From: Synechocystis sp. PCC 7509
GTDB taxonomy: Bacteria; Cyanobacteriota; Cyanobacteriia; Cyanobacteriales; Chroococcidiopsidaceae
Length of the DNA stretch: 64,000 bases
Assembly (NCBI RefSeq): GCF_000332075.2
Contig: NZ_ALVU02000001.1
Coordinates: 2,306,324 to 2,370,323 of the forward strand
Reading direction: 5' to 3'
The notes beneath the pieces were generated by a model. The model had not been told where the DNA came from. It ran no database searches and saw nothing but the letters and a program-made list of their open reading frames with translations. Made by a program: the position numbers and the translations under genes. Positions 29,074-38,177 of the stretch are shown here, piece after piece (position 1 is the first letter of the stretch; each line of letters begins with the position of its first letter).

Positions 29074-31293
29074 ATGGCATCATCCCTTTGTAATTTGCTA
29101 ATGATGAATTTGCAAGCACAGACTTATCAATTGCTAAATGACGGCAACTATAATCAAATTGCAAGTCTTTACGAACAGGCTATCGAAACTGAACCTAATG
29201 TAATGTCTCATTACTGGTATCTGGGTTTAGCCTACTTACTGCAAAATTATGAAGAAGATGCCCAAGCAACCTGGATGTTAGCCATAGCCGAAGGCACACC
29301 GGAAGAAGTAGAAGAATGGACAACAGAATTAGTCAATATTCTCGATTTTGAAGCTCAACGGCAAGTAAATATTTCTAACCTTAAAAATAGTTGGTTAATT
29401 CGACAGCATATTAGGGAAATCACTCCAACTTTTGTTAATAACTTATTACACTTACTACAGCTTTCAATTGATTTAGATGAATTAAATCCAGAAATTTTTG
29501 AAAACTGGCAATTAGCAACAGTTATAAATCAAGCAGATTCAACAGAAATAGATACAGATTTATTGTTGCGGGTAATAAAAAAAATTATTAAGTTTCCAAT
29601 TCCAGAAGTTTTAGAATTTGTTGAAGCTTGTCTACCTCATCAAGCCCAAAATCCCACGGCATTAATTGATACTATAATCCCCGTTGCGATCAAAGTTGCT
29701 TATCAAGCTCGAAGACCAGATTTTGCTGCCAACTTAGCCCAATTATGTCTCAAACTAGAGCCAAACCATTCAGAAGCATTGAGACATTTATCTTGTTTTT
29801 ATTCCAATGCTAGGTTACATCAACAAGCGATAGAAACAGCTAAACGTTTTTTTACTAACTCTACTAACACTTCTTGGCAACTTCAAGGCAGTTATCTAAT
29901 TTTACGCGCATTGCTTACTTGTGGAGCTTGGTTAGAAGTAGAACCCGTTGCCCAACGTCACAAATCCTTAGTTAGAGACTTGGTACAAAATCCACCTCAA
30001 GATTTAGAACCAAGTGAAGCTAGTTTGCTTTTATCTAGCAACTTTTTCTTGCCATACATTCAAGACATACCCAAAGAAACCCATTGGCTACAAAATCAGA
30101 TTGGCAAAATATTTCAAGTAAGTTTACAAGCTGGTAGTTCTGATTTTGTGAATCTACCTTACACTAATACCAAAGAAACAACTAGACCTCTCAAGATTGG
30201 TTATATTACCCATGCTTTCGTGGGTCATTCCGTCGGCTGGCTGGGTCGCTGGCTAATCCAGTACCATAACAAAGAAGATTTTAAAACTAACCTCTACCTA
30301 ATTCATCAAAATTTAGAAGAGTATGAGTGGTTGAGAGACAAAGTAGAAGATATTTATAACTTTGACTCCAACTATCAAGAAATTGCTAAACAAATCAAAG
30401 CAGACGAAATTGATATTCTAATTGATTTAGACAGTCTCACTCTAGATACAACCTGCAAAGTTTTAGCCCTCAAACCTGCGCCTATACAAGTTACTTGGCT
30501 AGGTTGGGATGCTTCGGGAGTTCCAGCAATTGACTACTTTATTGCCGACCCCTATGTATTGCCTGAAAACGCTCAAGACTACTACAGCGAAAACATTTGG
30601 CGCTTACCTCAAACTTATGTGGCGGTAGATGGTTTTGAAGTGGATGTACCAACACTACGCCGCGAACATTTAGAAATTCCCCCAGATGCGGTAATTTACT
30701 ATAGCGGTCAAACGGGCTACAAACGCAATCCTGAAACAGTCCGTTTACAAATGCAGATTATTAAACAAGTTCCCAATAGCTATTTTTTAGTCAAAGGCAA
30801 AGCAGACGAGACATCAGTTAAGCAATTCTTCACCCAAGTTGCTGAAGCTGAAGGAGTAGATCCAAATCGATTAAAATTCATACCTAGAGATGAAAGTGAG
30901 TTAGTACATAGAGCAAATTTAGGCGTTGCTGATGTAGTTTTAGATACCTATCCTTATAATGGCGCAACCACAACCTTAGAAACTCTATGGATGGGCGTTC
31001 CTCTAGTCACAAGAGTTGGCGAACAATTTTCCGCTCGTAATAGCTACACTTTTATGATGAATGTAGGCGTAACTGAAGGCATTGCTTGGACAGATGAGGA
31101 GTATGTAGAGTGGGGTGTACGCCTAGGCAAAGAGCCAGAATTACGGCAACAAGTAGCTTGGAAACTGCGCCAATCGCGGCAAACTTCCCCTTTATGGAAT
31201 GCAAAGCAATTTACCTGCGAAATGGAAAAAGCTTACAAGCAGATGTGGCAAAATTATATTGATAACTTGAGCCAATCTAGTGAGGGAAAGTAA
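29074..31293 (+). CDS. TPR / SPINDLY-type O-GlcNAc transferase-like protein (GT41-like)
   Basis: A 739-aa protein with N-terminal TPR-like helical repeats (roughly residues 15-340; YLGLAYLLQNYEEDAQATWM) and a C-terminal GT41-like catalytic region from ~370. Motifs are PLKIGYITHAFVGHSVGWLG, APIQVTWLGWDASGVPAIDY, YYSGQTGYKRNPETV and VLDTYPYNGATTTLETLWMG. The family transfers a sugar from UDP-sugar to Ser/Thr of proteins. Directly downstream of two pilins and on the same strand, it is a good candidate for pilin or pilus-protein glycosylation; that link is inferred from position only. Internal ATGs at 29101 and 29104 are alternative starts. Confidence 0.82.
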   Translation: MASSLCNLLMMNLQAQTYQLLNDGNYNQIASLYEQAIETEPNVMSHYWYLGLAYLLQNYEEDAQATWMLAIAEGTPEEVEEWTTELVNILDFEAQRQVNISNLKNSWLIRQHIREITPTFVNNLLHLLQLSIDLDELNPEIFENWQLATVINQADSTEIDTDLLLRVIKKIIKFPIPEVLEFVEACLPHQAQNPTALIDTIIPVAIKVAYQARRPDFAANLAQLCLKLEPNHSEALRHLSCFYSNARLHQQAIETAKRFFTNSTNTSWQLQGSYLILRALLTCGAWLEVEPVAQRHKSLVRDLVQNPPQDLEPSEASLLLSSNFFLPYIQDIPKETHWLQNQIGKIFQVSLQAGSSDFVNLPYTNTKETTRPLKIGYITHAFVGHSVGWLGRWLIQYHNKEDFKTNLYLIHQNLEEYEWLRDKVEDIYNFDSNYQEIAKQIKADEIDILIDLDSLTLDTTCKVLALKPAPIQVTWLGWDASGVPAIDYFIADPYVLPENAQDYYSENIWRLPQTYVAVDGFEVDVPTLRREHLEIPPDAVIYYSGQTGYKRNPETVRLQMQIIKQVPNSYFLVKGKADETSVKQFFTQVAEAEGVDPNRLKFIPRDESELVHRANLGVADVVLDTYPYNGATTTLETLWMGVPLVTRVGEQFSARNSYTFMMNVGVTEGIAWTDEEYVEWGVRLGKEPELRQQVAWKLRQSRQTSPLWNAKQFTCEMEKAYKQMWQNYIDNLSQSSEGK

Positions 31294-31295
31294 GT

Positions 31296-31628
31296 ATGTC
31301 TCAGCCATACCCAATTGAACAAATCTCTTTCAACTTAGACAAGATTCTTCAAGAAGTCGAACAAGGCGAACCAATACAAATTAGTTGGCAAGGTAAGCAA
31401 GTTGCGGTCATGCTTTCAGCATCAGAATACGAGCGATTGCTGAATAAACAAATAGGATTTTGGGAATCTGTAGAACAGTTTCGCCAAGAATACGAAATAG
31501 AAAAAGCTGATATCGATCCCGATCAAGTCTTTGCAGATGTACGAGATAAATTTACGACAAAAATAAATAATCATGGGCAAATTGAGCGGATGTTGCTAAA
31601 TTCAGAGCATGAAAATGATTTTGTGTGA
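31296..31628 (+). CDS. Phd/YefM-type antitoxin, without an adjacent toxin
   Basis: A 110-aa protein with the Phd core QISFNLDKILQEVEQGEPIQ and VAVMLSASEYERLL, followed by a helical toxin-binding segment ending in DPDQVFADVRDK. In related proteins the chain usually ends a few residues after VFADVRDK; here ~22 unrelated residues (FTTKINNHGQ...) follow, suggesting an altered 3' end. No PIN or RelE toxin follows; instead a palindromic repeat and a coiled-coil gene are found. It starts 2 bp after the glycosyltransferase stop. Confidence 0.75.
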   Translation: MSQPYPIEQISFNLDKILQEVEQGEPIQISWQGKQVAVMLSASEYERLLNKQIGFWESVEQFRQEYEIEKADIDPDQVFADVRDKFTTKINNHGQIERMLLNSEHENDFV

Positions 31629-31640
31629 TTTCAAAATCAA

Positions 31641-31671
31641 TGTAGAGACGTTGCATTGCAACGTCTCTACA
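31641..31671. repeat. Palindromic repeat copy 2 (TGTAGAGACGTTGCA family)
   Basis: TGTAGAGACGTTGCA and its exact reverse complement flank a single T: a 15-bp inverted repeat that starts 12 bp after the stop of the orphan antitoxin gene. It shares the TAGAGACGT core with the copies at 14465 and 44780. Confidence 0.88.
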
Positions 31672-31748
31672 CCAAAATTAGTACATCTAATCAGCAACGC
31701 CATTGAGTATCTATCCCAGTAATTACGGTCAATATCAGGATAAAAATA

Positions 31749-32051
31749 ATGGAATTTGTTGAATTAAAACAACTTGTAGAGAGTAATGCTAAAAGTATTG
31801 AAGCTTTGGCGAATGAAAGCAGTCAATCTCTGCAAAGGTTTGAGCAAAGGTTTACAGTTTTGGGTAATGAAATTAGCGATCTTAAAGATACCGTTTTTAC
31901 GCTTGCCCAAATAGCAAGCGACCATGAAAAGCGGCTTACACAATTAGTCGGCTACTCAATTACAGGCGAAAGCGACAGATTGGACTTGCTGCAACGTCTT
32001 CAAAAATTAGAACGCCGAATTAATCAACTAGAAGAAGGCGATCGCACGTAA
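31749..32051 (+). CDS. Small coiled-coil protein of unknown function
   Basis: A 100-aa, mostly helical protein with heptad spacing throughout (ELKQLVESNAKSIEALANES, LQRLQKLERRINQLEEG). There is no signal peptide, membrane segment or catalytic motif. It looks like a short cyanobacterial coiled-coil scaffold. I do not recognise a family. It stands between the palindromic repeat and a membrane-anchored protein, with a HIP1 site overlapping its 3' end. Confidence 0.6.
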   Translation: MEFVELKQLVESNAKSIEALANESSQSLQRFEQRFTVLGNEISDLKDTVFTLAQIASDHEKRLTQLVGYSITGESDRLDLLQRLQKLERRINQLEEGDRT

Positions 32052-32112
32052 TTAGGAGAAACCGCTATAAGAATAAAATAGCGATCGCGCTGTCAATTAG
32101 GAGTTAGCAACG

Positions 32113-32919
32113 ATGGGTTTTCAATTTAAGCAAAATTTTAGCCAACTGATAGGCGCGTCCGTTGCATCCCTACTATGCACGGGAGCAATAGTTGCTTTAC
32201 AATTGCCTCAATTAACCAAGCTAAACAATAAAGCAAAAACTGCTTCAGTAGCAGATTTTCAAAAACAAGTAGAGTCCGAAAAGCTACAGTTGCAATTGCT
32301 GCGTAAAATTCCTAGCTTGGGATTTGATCGTGCGATCGCAGATTGGACTTTTATAAACTTCCTCCTCTATTTTGGCGACGACGATGCGCGGGAAAAAACT
32401 GGCTATAGTCTTAGCCCAGAATACTTTGAAGTAATTATTGACCGCGATCCATATTTTTTGAGGTCTTACTTATTCCTTTCTTCTAGCACAACTCTATATG
32501 CAGGAATGCCTGAAAGGTCGGTCGCTTTGATGAATAGGGGGTTAAAATCTCTGTCTCCTCAAATCCCTGCCAAGTCTTATTATGTTTGGCGCTATAAAGC
32601 AATAGACGAACTACTATTTCTTGGGGATGCTAAAGCTGCTAAAAACTCCTATACCAAAGCCGCCGAGTGGGCGAGTACCTACTCAGACGATGAGAGTAAA
32701 TATGTAGCTCTTTTTTCTCGCCAAACCGCAGCCTTTTTAGCTGCTAACCCCAATAGTAAAATTGCTCAAATTACTTCTTGGACATCGGTTTTAGGCAATG
32801 CTTTTGACGATCGCACTCGTCGCCGCGCCATTAGCCAAATTCAAAAATTAGGTGGTATAGTTACGGTCACACCAGAAGGAAAACTTAACGTACAACTTTC
32901 TAAACAAGTAAGTGATTGA
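32113..32919 (+). CDS. Membrane-anchored TPR-like protein of unknown function
   Basis: A 268-aa protein with one N-terminal hydrophobic segment (residues ~10-30, LIGASVASLLCTGAIVALQL), probably a membrane anchor or uncleaved signal. Helical repeats follow that resemble TPR units (RSVALMNRGLKSL, AAKNSYTKAAEWAS, SRQTAAFLAANP). The block IADWTFINFLLYFGDDDARE is a recognisable feature of a conserved cyanobacterial family without known function. It is convergent with the FkbM gene, with 16 bp between the stops. Confidence 0.7.
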   Translation: MGFQFKQNFSQLIGASVASLLCTGAIVALQLPQLTKLNNKAKTASVADFQKQVESEKLQLQLLRKIPSLGFDRAIADWTFINFLLYFGDDDAREKTGYSLSPEYFEVIIDRDPYFLRSYLFLSSSTTLYAGMPERSVALMNRGLKSLSPQIPAKSYYVWRYKAIDELLFLGDAKAAKNSYTKAAEWASTYSDDESKYVALFSRQTAAFLAANPNSKIAQITSWTSVLGNAFDDRTRRRAISQIQKLGGIVTVTPEGKLNVQLSKQVSD

Positions 32920-32935
32920 ATACTCAATATTATTC

Positions 32936-33916
32936 TTACTTCAAATTACCTTCAGTAACATAATCTCTAATATTTGCTACCACAGCTAAAGAACTTAATC
33001 CTTGCTCGACTAAATCGGGAAACTGGCTTAAACTTTCCACAATATTATCAGCAAAATTGTATCCATTATTACCATAATTGAGGGTTAAATACTCTAGCAA
33101 CTCTAAAGCGTAATCGCCAAAATTCATAATGTCCGCAATACAAGCTAACTTAAATATCTTTTCTGGTGTTTTTAAAGCTGTGTTTACCCCCTCACCAATT
33201 AAATCGCGGAAGTAAAAAGCATCTCCCCAAAGTATTTGACCAGGATGTGCATTTGATGTCACAGGCGATCGCTTACGCGCACGACGAGCAGTATACAAAT
33301 CAAATAATGTAAATCCTTGTTTTCGCATAAAAGTATCTACATCTGCAAATAATGGTTGGTTTACATATAAATGTGAAAACTCAACTTCCACTTGCACCGC
33401 CAAAATACTGTTTGCTAATACTTGAGATGCACCTTGCAAAACCTGCACATCTGCCCCTTGAACATCTACCTGTAAAAAATCAATTTCCTTTATTCCTTCA
33501 CTTTGACAAAAAGTATCTAAAGTTGTTGTAGGAATGTCTATAGTAAAATCTAATTCCATCACTTCATCAATTCCCATAAACCTCTGCAAATAATTTTCAT
33601 TGGGTAAATATAAAGAACTGCACATAGGATGTTTTGTTACATACAATGTGCGATCGCCCTCGGATTCACTAAGCGCTAGAGGTATGTGTTTTTCATTCCA
33701 ACTTACTTGTCTTACTTCAATTTCATTATTTGCTTGTTCGCAGGCATCTTCATCTGCATCAAAGCCATAAATAGATAAACGCGAACCAAATATATCCCAT
33801 CCTTTACTAGCATAGTCATCTTCTTTTTCTAACTTCCGTGAGCCAACATTGCAAATTGTTAGATAGGTTTTATTTAAACGACCACTTTTGTTTAGACTTT
33901 CCAGAAAGATAGACAT
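32936..33916 (-). CDS. FkbM-family methyltransferase
   Basis: A 326-aa SAM-dependent methyltransferase of the FkbM type. Recognisable are the SAM-region acidic residues in YGFDADEDACEQANNEI, and the hallmark LQVDVQGADVQVLQGASQVL followed by VQVEVEFSHLY. FkbM proteins O-methylate sugars or other small molecules, often in glycan clusters. It diverges from another methyltransferase gene at 34043 with 126 bp between starts. The substrate is unknown, possibly a glycan. Confidence 0.82.
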   Translation of the reverse strand: MSIFLESLNKSGRLNKTYLTICNVGSRKLEKEDDYASKGWDIFGSRLSIYGFDADEDACEQANNEIEVRQVSWNEKHIPLALSESEGDRTLYVTKHPMCSSLYLPNENYLQRFMGIDEVMELDFTIDIPTTTLDTFCQSEGIKEIDFLQVDVQGADVQVLQGASQVLANSILAVQVEVEFSHLYVNQPLFADVDTFMRKQGFTLFDLYTARRARKRSPVTSNAHPGQILWGDAFYFRDLIGEGVNTALKTPEKIFKLACIADIMNFGDYALELLEYLTLNYGNNGYNFADNIVESLSQFPDLVEQGLSSLAVVANIRDYVTEGNLK

Positions 33917-34042
33917 AATAATTTATTACTAATTCAATACAGATCGTTTGATAATTGAGTATACTAGCAGAAAATATTAACAAAAAAATTATTATGGAAA
34001 ATACCAATTTTTCATAAATCGTACTAACAAATAAGAAATAAA

Positions 34043-34573
34043 ATGAGTATAAAACTACATATTGGTGGTAAAGAAACCCATCCTGATTGGAAAATATTAG
34101 ATGTTGAACCACGCCCAGAAGTTGATTATGTAGGCAATGCTTTAGACTTAAGCCAATTTCCAAGCGATTCTCTAGATGCCATTTATGCAAGTCACGTATT
34201 AGAACATTTTTTTTACAACATAAATAGTGAATTAATTACTACCCTCCAAGAGTGGCATCGGGTACTCAAGCCAGGCGGCAAACTTTTGATTAGTGTACCT
34301 GACTTAAAAACCTTATGCTGGCTCTATATCAATCCGAATATGATGCCGATGGAGCGTTACCACTTGATGCGGATTATATTTGGGGGGCAAACAAATATTT
34401 ACGACGTGCATAAAGTAGGTTTTGATTTTGAAATCTTAGCTATGTACTTAGAAGATGCTGGTTTTGAAGCTTACGAGCAAGTAGCTGAATTTGGGATCTT
34501 TAATGATTGCAGTAATTTACGAATATTAGATACTTTGATCAGTTTAAATGTAGTAGCAACTAAATCGTCATAG
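34043..34573 (+). CDS. Class I SAM-dependent methyltransferase
   Basis: A 176-aa short Rossmann-type methyltransferase. LHIGGKETHPDWKILDVEPR is the modified motif I seen in glycan-cluster methyltransferases, followed by SLDAIYASHVLEHFFYN and EWHRVLKPGGKLLISVPDL (Methyltransf_11 signature). It is about 60-80 residues shorter than a full class I enzyme, as is usual for this subgroup. The substrate is unknown. It is divergent from the FkbM gene, so both may serve the same glycan. Confidence 0.8.
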   Translation: MSIKLHIGGKETHPDWKILDVEPRPEVDYVGNALDLSQFPSDSLDAIYASHVLEHFFYNINSELITTLQEWHRVLKPGGKLLISVPDLKTLCWLYINPNMMPMERYHLMRIIFGGQTNIYDVHKVGFDFEILAMYLEDAGFEAYEQVAEFGIFNDCSNLRILDTLISLNVVATKSS

Positions 34574-34823
34574 CAACGTTCACTCCGAATAGATTAATTT
34601 GTCGTCTATCTTGAGTGGTAATATCTTAAGCAATAAAAAAACTACGCAAGATCATACCAAAACTTTCTCTTGCGGTAGTAATTACCGCACCCCTTGCGCC
34701 GAGAGCTAAGTCTTGTGATAGTGTAGAAAAGTAGAAAGGCGATTCCCATACATCATACATCCGCGCTTAGGGAACACTTCTCACCAAACATTTACCCAAC
34801 TCAATCGGAATTTAATTGAATTT

Positions 34824-35042
34824 ATGGCTCAACAAGTCACTCACCCCATGGTGAAGTTGCAGCGCCACGCGCACTCACTTGTAGAATCCAAAATCCTTAA
34901 GCTAACAGATAGCATCTCGAAAATGGCACTGCTTTACGGTAGCGAATGGGCTTACTGGAAAAAAGAACTACTAGATTTTGGCTTTACGACTCAAGACCCC
35001 ATAGGCGACCTCTTAGCCGTAGAAAATTGGGACGATGAATAA
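34824..35042 (+). CDS. DUF4327-family small protein
   Basis: A 72-aa protein matching the cyanobacterial DUF4327 family from end to end: HPMVKLQRHAHSLVESKIL near the N-terminus, then ALLYGSEWAYWKKELLDFGF and the acidic tail LLAVENWDDE. Function is unknown; the family is restricted to cyanobacteria. It is convergent with the FHA-kinase gene, 6 bp away. The 250 bp upstream hold a small hairpin (GCGGTA-GTAAT-TACCGC near 34673) but no gene. Confidence 0.82.
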   Translation: MAQQVTHPMVKLQRHAHSLVESKILKLTDSISKMALLYGSEWAYWKKELLDFGFTTQDPIGDLLAVENWDDE

Positions 35043-35048
35043 TCGCTC

Positions 35049-36269
35049 TCAAAGGCAAGCTGCTAAGGCTTTAGAGAGTTGTTTAGCGCTAGTATAGCGA
35101 TCGCCAGGGAGGGGTTCGGTAACGCAATCGATCACCTCCCGCAATTGGGGAGTAATTGTTAATAAACCATCAATATTGAAACGATAACTTTTACCCCGTT
35201 GGCGGAAAAACTTAAACGGAGTTTCCCCCGTCAATAAAAAGATCAACGTCGGCCCAATAGCGTACAAATCTGACTGAATCAATGGTTGTCCGCGTTCCTG
35301 TTCGGGAGCGCAATAACCTTCTGCGCCGATTCGCGTCCCCGCATAAGTGCCAATCTCTTTAACCGCGCCAAAATCTAACACAACAATTTGCCGATCAAAA
35401 GTGCGTAACATCAAGTTGGCGGGCTTAATATCGCGGTGAATTAAAGGGGGCTGTTGATGGTGAATATAGTTTAAAACATCGCAAGTTTGAATCATCCAGG
35501 CGATCGCTTTTTCTGGACTTACCGCGCCTTGCTCGTGAACTATGTGTTCCAAGTCTTGACCGTGAATTAGCTCCATTGCCAAGTATTTTTTGCCCGCTTC
35601 CAAAAAGAAATCATAATACTTAGGAATCCCCGAATGATGCAGCGTCTTTAAAGTCCGGGCTTCTCGCTCAAATAACTCTTGCGCCTTGGCGATTTTTGCC
35701 ATATCTGCATTCATTTCTTTTAAAACTAGCAGTTGCGGCGTACCCGCAACCGATCTAGCTTTATCCCAAGCTAAATAAGTAGTCCCCATCCCTCCTTGTC
35801 CTAAAGTCCGCAATATATGATACTGACGAACTACTCTTTGTACCAAAATCGGTTCGCCGCAATGAATGCAAAATAAATTGTTGGGAGGGTTGCCACTATG
35901 TTGACAATGGGCTGAAGATGGATAAAGACTTTTTGCGGTTACTGGTATTTGTGCCTGAAGTTGAAACTTCAAAATAGGGCCGCCCTTGGCTAATTGCAAC
36001 AAGCAACCATCAGTAATGGGAGTTTGAGCAACCAAAATGCCATCTACAAAAGTTCCATTTGTGCCTTGATTAATCGCCTGCCAAGCACTAGGATGAGGCA
36101 AAGAATTAATTTTACGCAGTTCTAAATGATGCCGGGAAACCAAAGGTTCTGTTAAGATTACATCATTATCTGGCGATCGCCCAATCCGAACGACCGACGT
36201 TTTGTCAGTAAATTTCCACTCTTTGATAGTGGTGTTTTGCCCAGGATGTAATAACGACAGCGTGACCAC
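35049..36269 (-). CDS. FHA-domain serine/threonine protein kinase
   Basis: A 406-aa cytoplasmic protein that starts with GTG. The N-terminal FHA domain (VVRIGRSPDNDV, LVSRHHLEL, GTNGTFVDG; residues ~5-100) binds phosphothreonine. A zinc-ribbon-like stretch (CQHSGNPPNNLFCIHCG) follows, and then a complete kinase domain (~148-405): glycine loop GQGGMGTTYLA, Lys in VLKEMN, catalytic HRDIKPANLM and DFGAVKE. It lies 15 bp downstream of the PP2C phosphatase gene on the same strand, a kinase-phosphatase pair that probably sets phosphorylation of shared targets, including each other. Confidence 0.9.
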   Translation of the reverse strand: MVTLSLLHPGQNTTIKEWKFTDKTSVVRIGRSPDNDVILTEPLVSRHHLELRKINSLPHPSAWQAINQGTNGTFVDGILVAQTPITDGCLLQLAKGGPILKFQLQAQIPVTAKSLYPSSAHCQHSGNPPNNLFCIHCGEPILVQRVVRQYHILRTLGQGGMGTTYLAWDKARSVAGTPQLLVLKEMNADMAKIAKAQELFEREARTLKTLHHSGIPKYYDFFLEAGKKYLAMELIHGQDLEHIVHEQGAVSPEKAIAWMIQTCDVLNYIHHQQPPLIHRDIKPANLMLRTFDRQIVVLDFGAVKEIGTYAGTRIGAEGYCAPEQERGQPLIQSDLYAIGPTLIFLLTGETPFKFFRQRGKSYRFNIDGLLTITPQLREVIDCVTEPLPGDRYTSAKQLSKALAACL

Positions 36270-36284
36270 ATTGATATTGTATAT

Positions 36285-38177
36285 TTAAAATTGCGAGGAG
36301 TTGCGAGGAGCGACTTTTGCCCGAACCAAGACTGCCGTAATATTATCGTGACCGTTGTACTGATTTGCCAGATCAATTAAAGCATTAACTCCTTGGTCTA
36401 AATTACTACTAGAACTTAATAGCGGGTCTAAATGGCTTTTCCAATATTGTTCGACTAAATTGTTGTCTGATAGACCGTCAGAAGCCAAGATAAATAGAGT
36501 ATCTTCATTTAATTCTAAAAATTTCACATCAGGATTGACGTAGTTTTCATCTCGTGGGCCCAAGGCTTGGGTAAGTTGGTAGGCATCGGGACGCGCATAA
36601 GCAATAGATGGTTCTACTCCCCGTAAAATCTCTCTTTGCCCCACTTCATGGTCTAAAGTTACCTGCTCTATGCCAATTTTCCGATTTAGTCTATACAAAC
36701 GGCTATCGCCTACATGAGCCACAGCTACTTGATTATCTTGCAGCAATACCATTACTAAAGTTGTTCCCATGCGTCCTACTCCCGAACGAGCATCTTGTTG
36801 ATTGGCATCGTAAATTACTTTATTTGCCAACTGTACCGCCTCGCGGATGACTTCTTCGCTGGGGAGTTGCGCCGATTGCCAGTTGGATTGAAAGTATTGT
36901 TGTAGTGTTTTTACTGCTAGACTACTTGCCACTTCGCCGCCTGCGTGTCCGCCCATCCCATCACAGAGAATATATAACCCTCGTGCTTGAATATTTTTGC
37001 CTCGCGGAAATTCCAGCTTATTTACTGCTGTCTCAATGCCAAAACAATCTTCGTTGTGTTGGCGTTGACCGCCTACGTCTGTAAGACCAGCATCTTCTAA
37101 GCCGATCAATTGCATCGGCAAAACAATAGTTGGTGTATCATCTGTCTGCATAACGTTAGTTGAGGGTTTATCGAGTTGGATAACGGTGGAAGGATCGATA
37201 TCACTACTACTAGAACTAATTTCTGCTTGATTAGTTGCCGCAGTAGAGACGGGCGACGTTGCTGGTAAAGGTGGTAATTGACTAATTATTTCCATTAACA
37301 GAAATTGCAATTGTTCTACAGTGTGAATTTCACCTGCTTGCATTTGCGCTAGTAATTCAACCATAGCGCCAACTTTAGTTCGTTGGGATTCACCAAATAA
37401 ATGTTGCCATAGTTTTCCTAGTTCTTGTAAAGACGTTGCTTGCTCGTTATTAATACTGCCAATAGGTTCAAGGTACAAGCGTTGTAAAGCCAAAGTCCCT
37501 TGAGAGTTTATTCGCAAATTGGATAATTCCAACAAGCTACGACAAGCATTCCAGGGAATCAATGCCGCCCATAGTTCGGTCATTGCTAACAGCAATTGAT
37601 CGATTTGTAGTGCTGTAGTGTTGTTATCCTGCCACACTTCCGGCAAATGTCGCCACAAAGAGCGATCGCTCAATAATAATACTTGTCTACCCTCGTGCTG
37701 CCAAGCATCGTGTAGCTGAGGAATTACTTCCCCTAATTGAGAGTGCAAAAGTAAATAAGTTTTTGCGGTTTCGCCAATTTCTACCGTATTAGTGGTATCG
37801 GCTTTGAGGAGCGATATTTGTAATGGCTGACAATCTAATACTTTACACTGGATTTCTTTAGGCGCAGGCGGGGGCAATGGTTCAAGTACCTGATAGCGCT
37901 GCTGAGAGTCTAAATATAATCCGATGGTTAATAGCGAACTTGAAACGTCGCTATTTGCTTCTTGACTCGCCACCATAGGCGCAAGTTGTTTATTTTTGGA
38001 GATAATTGCCCACCAGACTAAACCTGTTTTAGTGCCGCAATTGTCACACTTATTTTGATTTAACGCTACCTTACTGCTACATTGCGGACAAATTTTGTAG
38101 CTCAACGATGTACCGCAATTTTGACAAAACTTGTTTTTAGCTGGGTTTTCACTCTTACACTGGGGGCAAATCAGCAT
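36285..38177 (-). CDS. PP2C-type protein phosphatase with N-terminal zinc ribbons
   Basis: A 630-aa protein. The N-terminus has two zinc-ribbon units (CPQCKSENPAKNKFCQNCG and CPQCSSKVALNQNKCDNCG). A ~300-residue middle region without clear motifs is followed by a PP2C catalytic domain (~365-620) with TDVGGQRQHNEDCFG, LCDGMGGHAGGEVAS, VAHVGDSRLYRL and LASDGLSDN, the metal-binding Asp residues being present. It removes phosphate from Ser/Thr and is probably the partner of the FHA kinase downstream. Zinc ribbons in both proteins could let them dimerise or bind the same scaffold. Confidence 0.9.
   Translation of the reverse strand: MLICPQCKSENPAKNKFCQNCGTSLSYKICPQCSSKVALNQNKCDNCGTKTGLVWWAIISKNKQLAPMVASQEANSDVSSSLLTIGLYLDSQQRYQVLEPLPPPAPKEIQCKVLDCQPLQISLLKADTTNTVEIGETAKTYLLLHSQLGEVIPQLHDAWQHEGRQVLLLSDRSLWRHLPEVWQDNNTTALQIDQLLLAMTELWAALIPWNACRSLLELSNLRINSQGTLALQRLYLEPIGSINNEQATSLQELGKLWQHLFGESQRTKVGAMVELLAQMQAGEIHTVEQLQFLLMEIISQLPPLPATSPVSTAATNQAEISSSSSDIDPSTVIQLDKPSTNVMQTDDTPTIVLPMQLIGLEDAGLTDVGGQRQHNEDCFGIETAVNKLEFPRGKNIQARGLYILCDGMGGHAGGEVASSLAVKTLQQYFQSNWQSAQLPSEEVIREAVQLANKVIYDANQQDARSGVGRMGTTLVMVLLQDNQVAVAHVGDSRLYRLNRKIGIEQVTLDHEVGQREILRGVEPSIAYARPDAYQLTQALGPRDENYVNPDVKFLELNEDTLFILASDGLSDNNLVEQYWKSHLDPLLSSSSNLDQGVNALIDLANQYNGHDNITAVLVRAKVAPRNSSQF

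Noticed and set aside
33870-34190. 106-codon minus-strand frame overlapping the FkbM start and the methyltransferase
   Set aside because: It is antisense to a real methyltransferase gene at its upstream end; its hydrophobic stretches come from AT-rich spacer.
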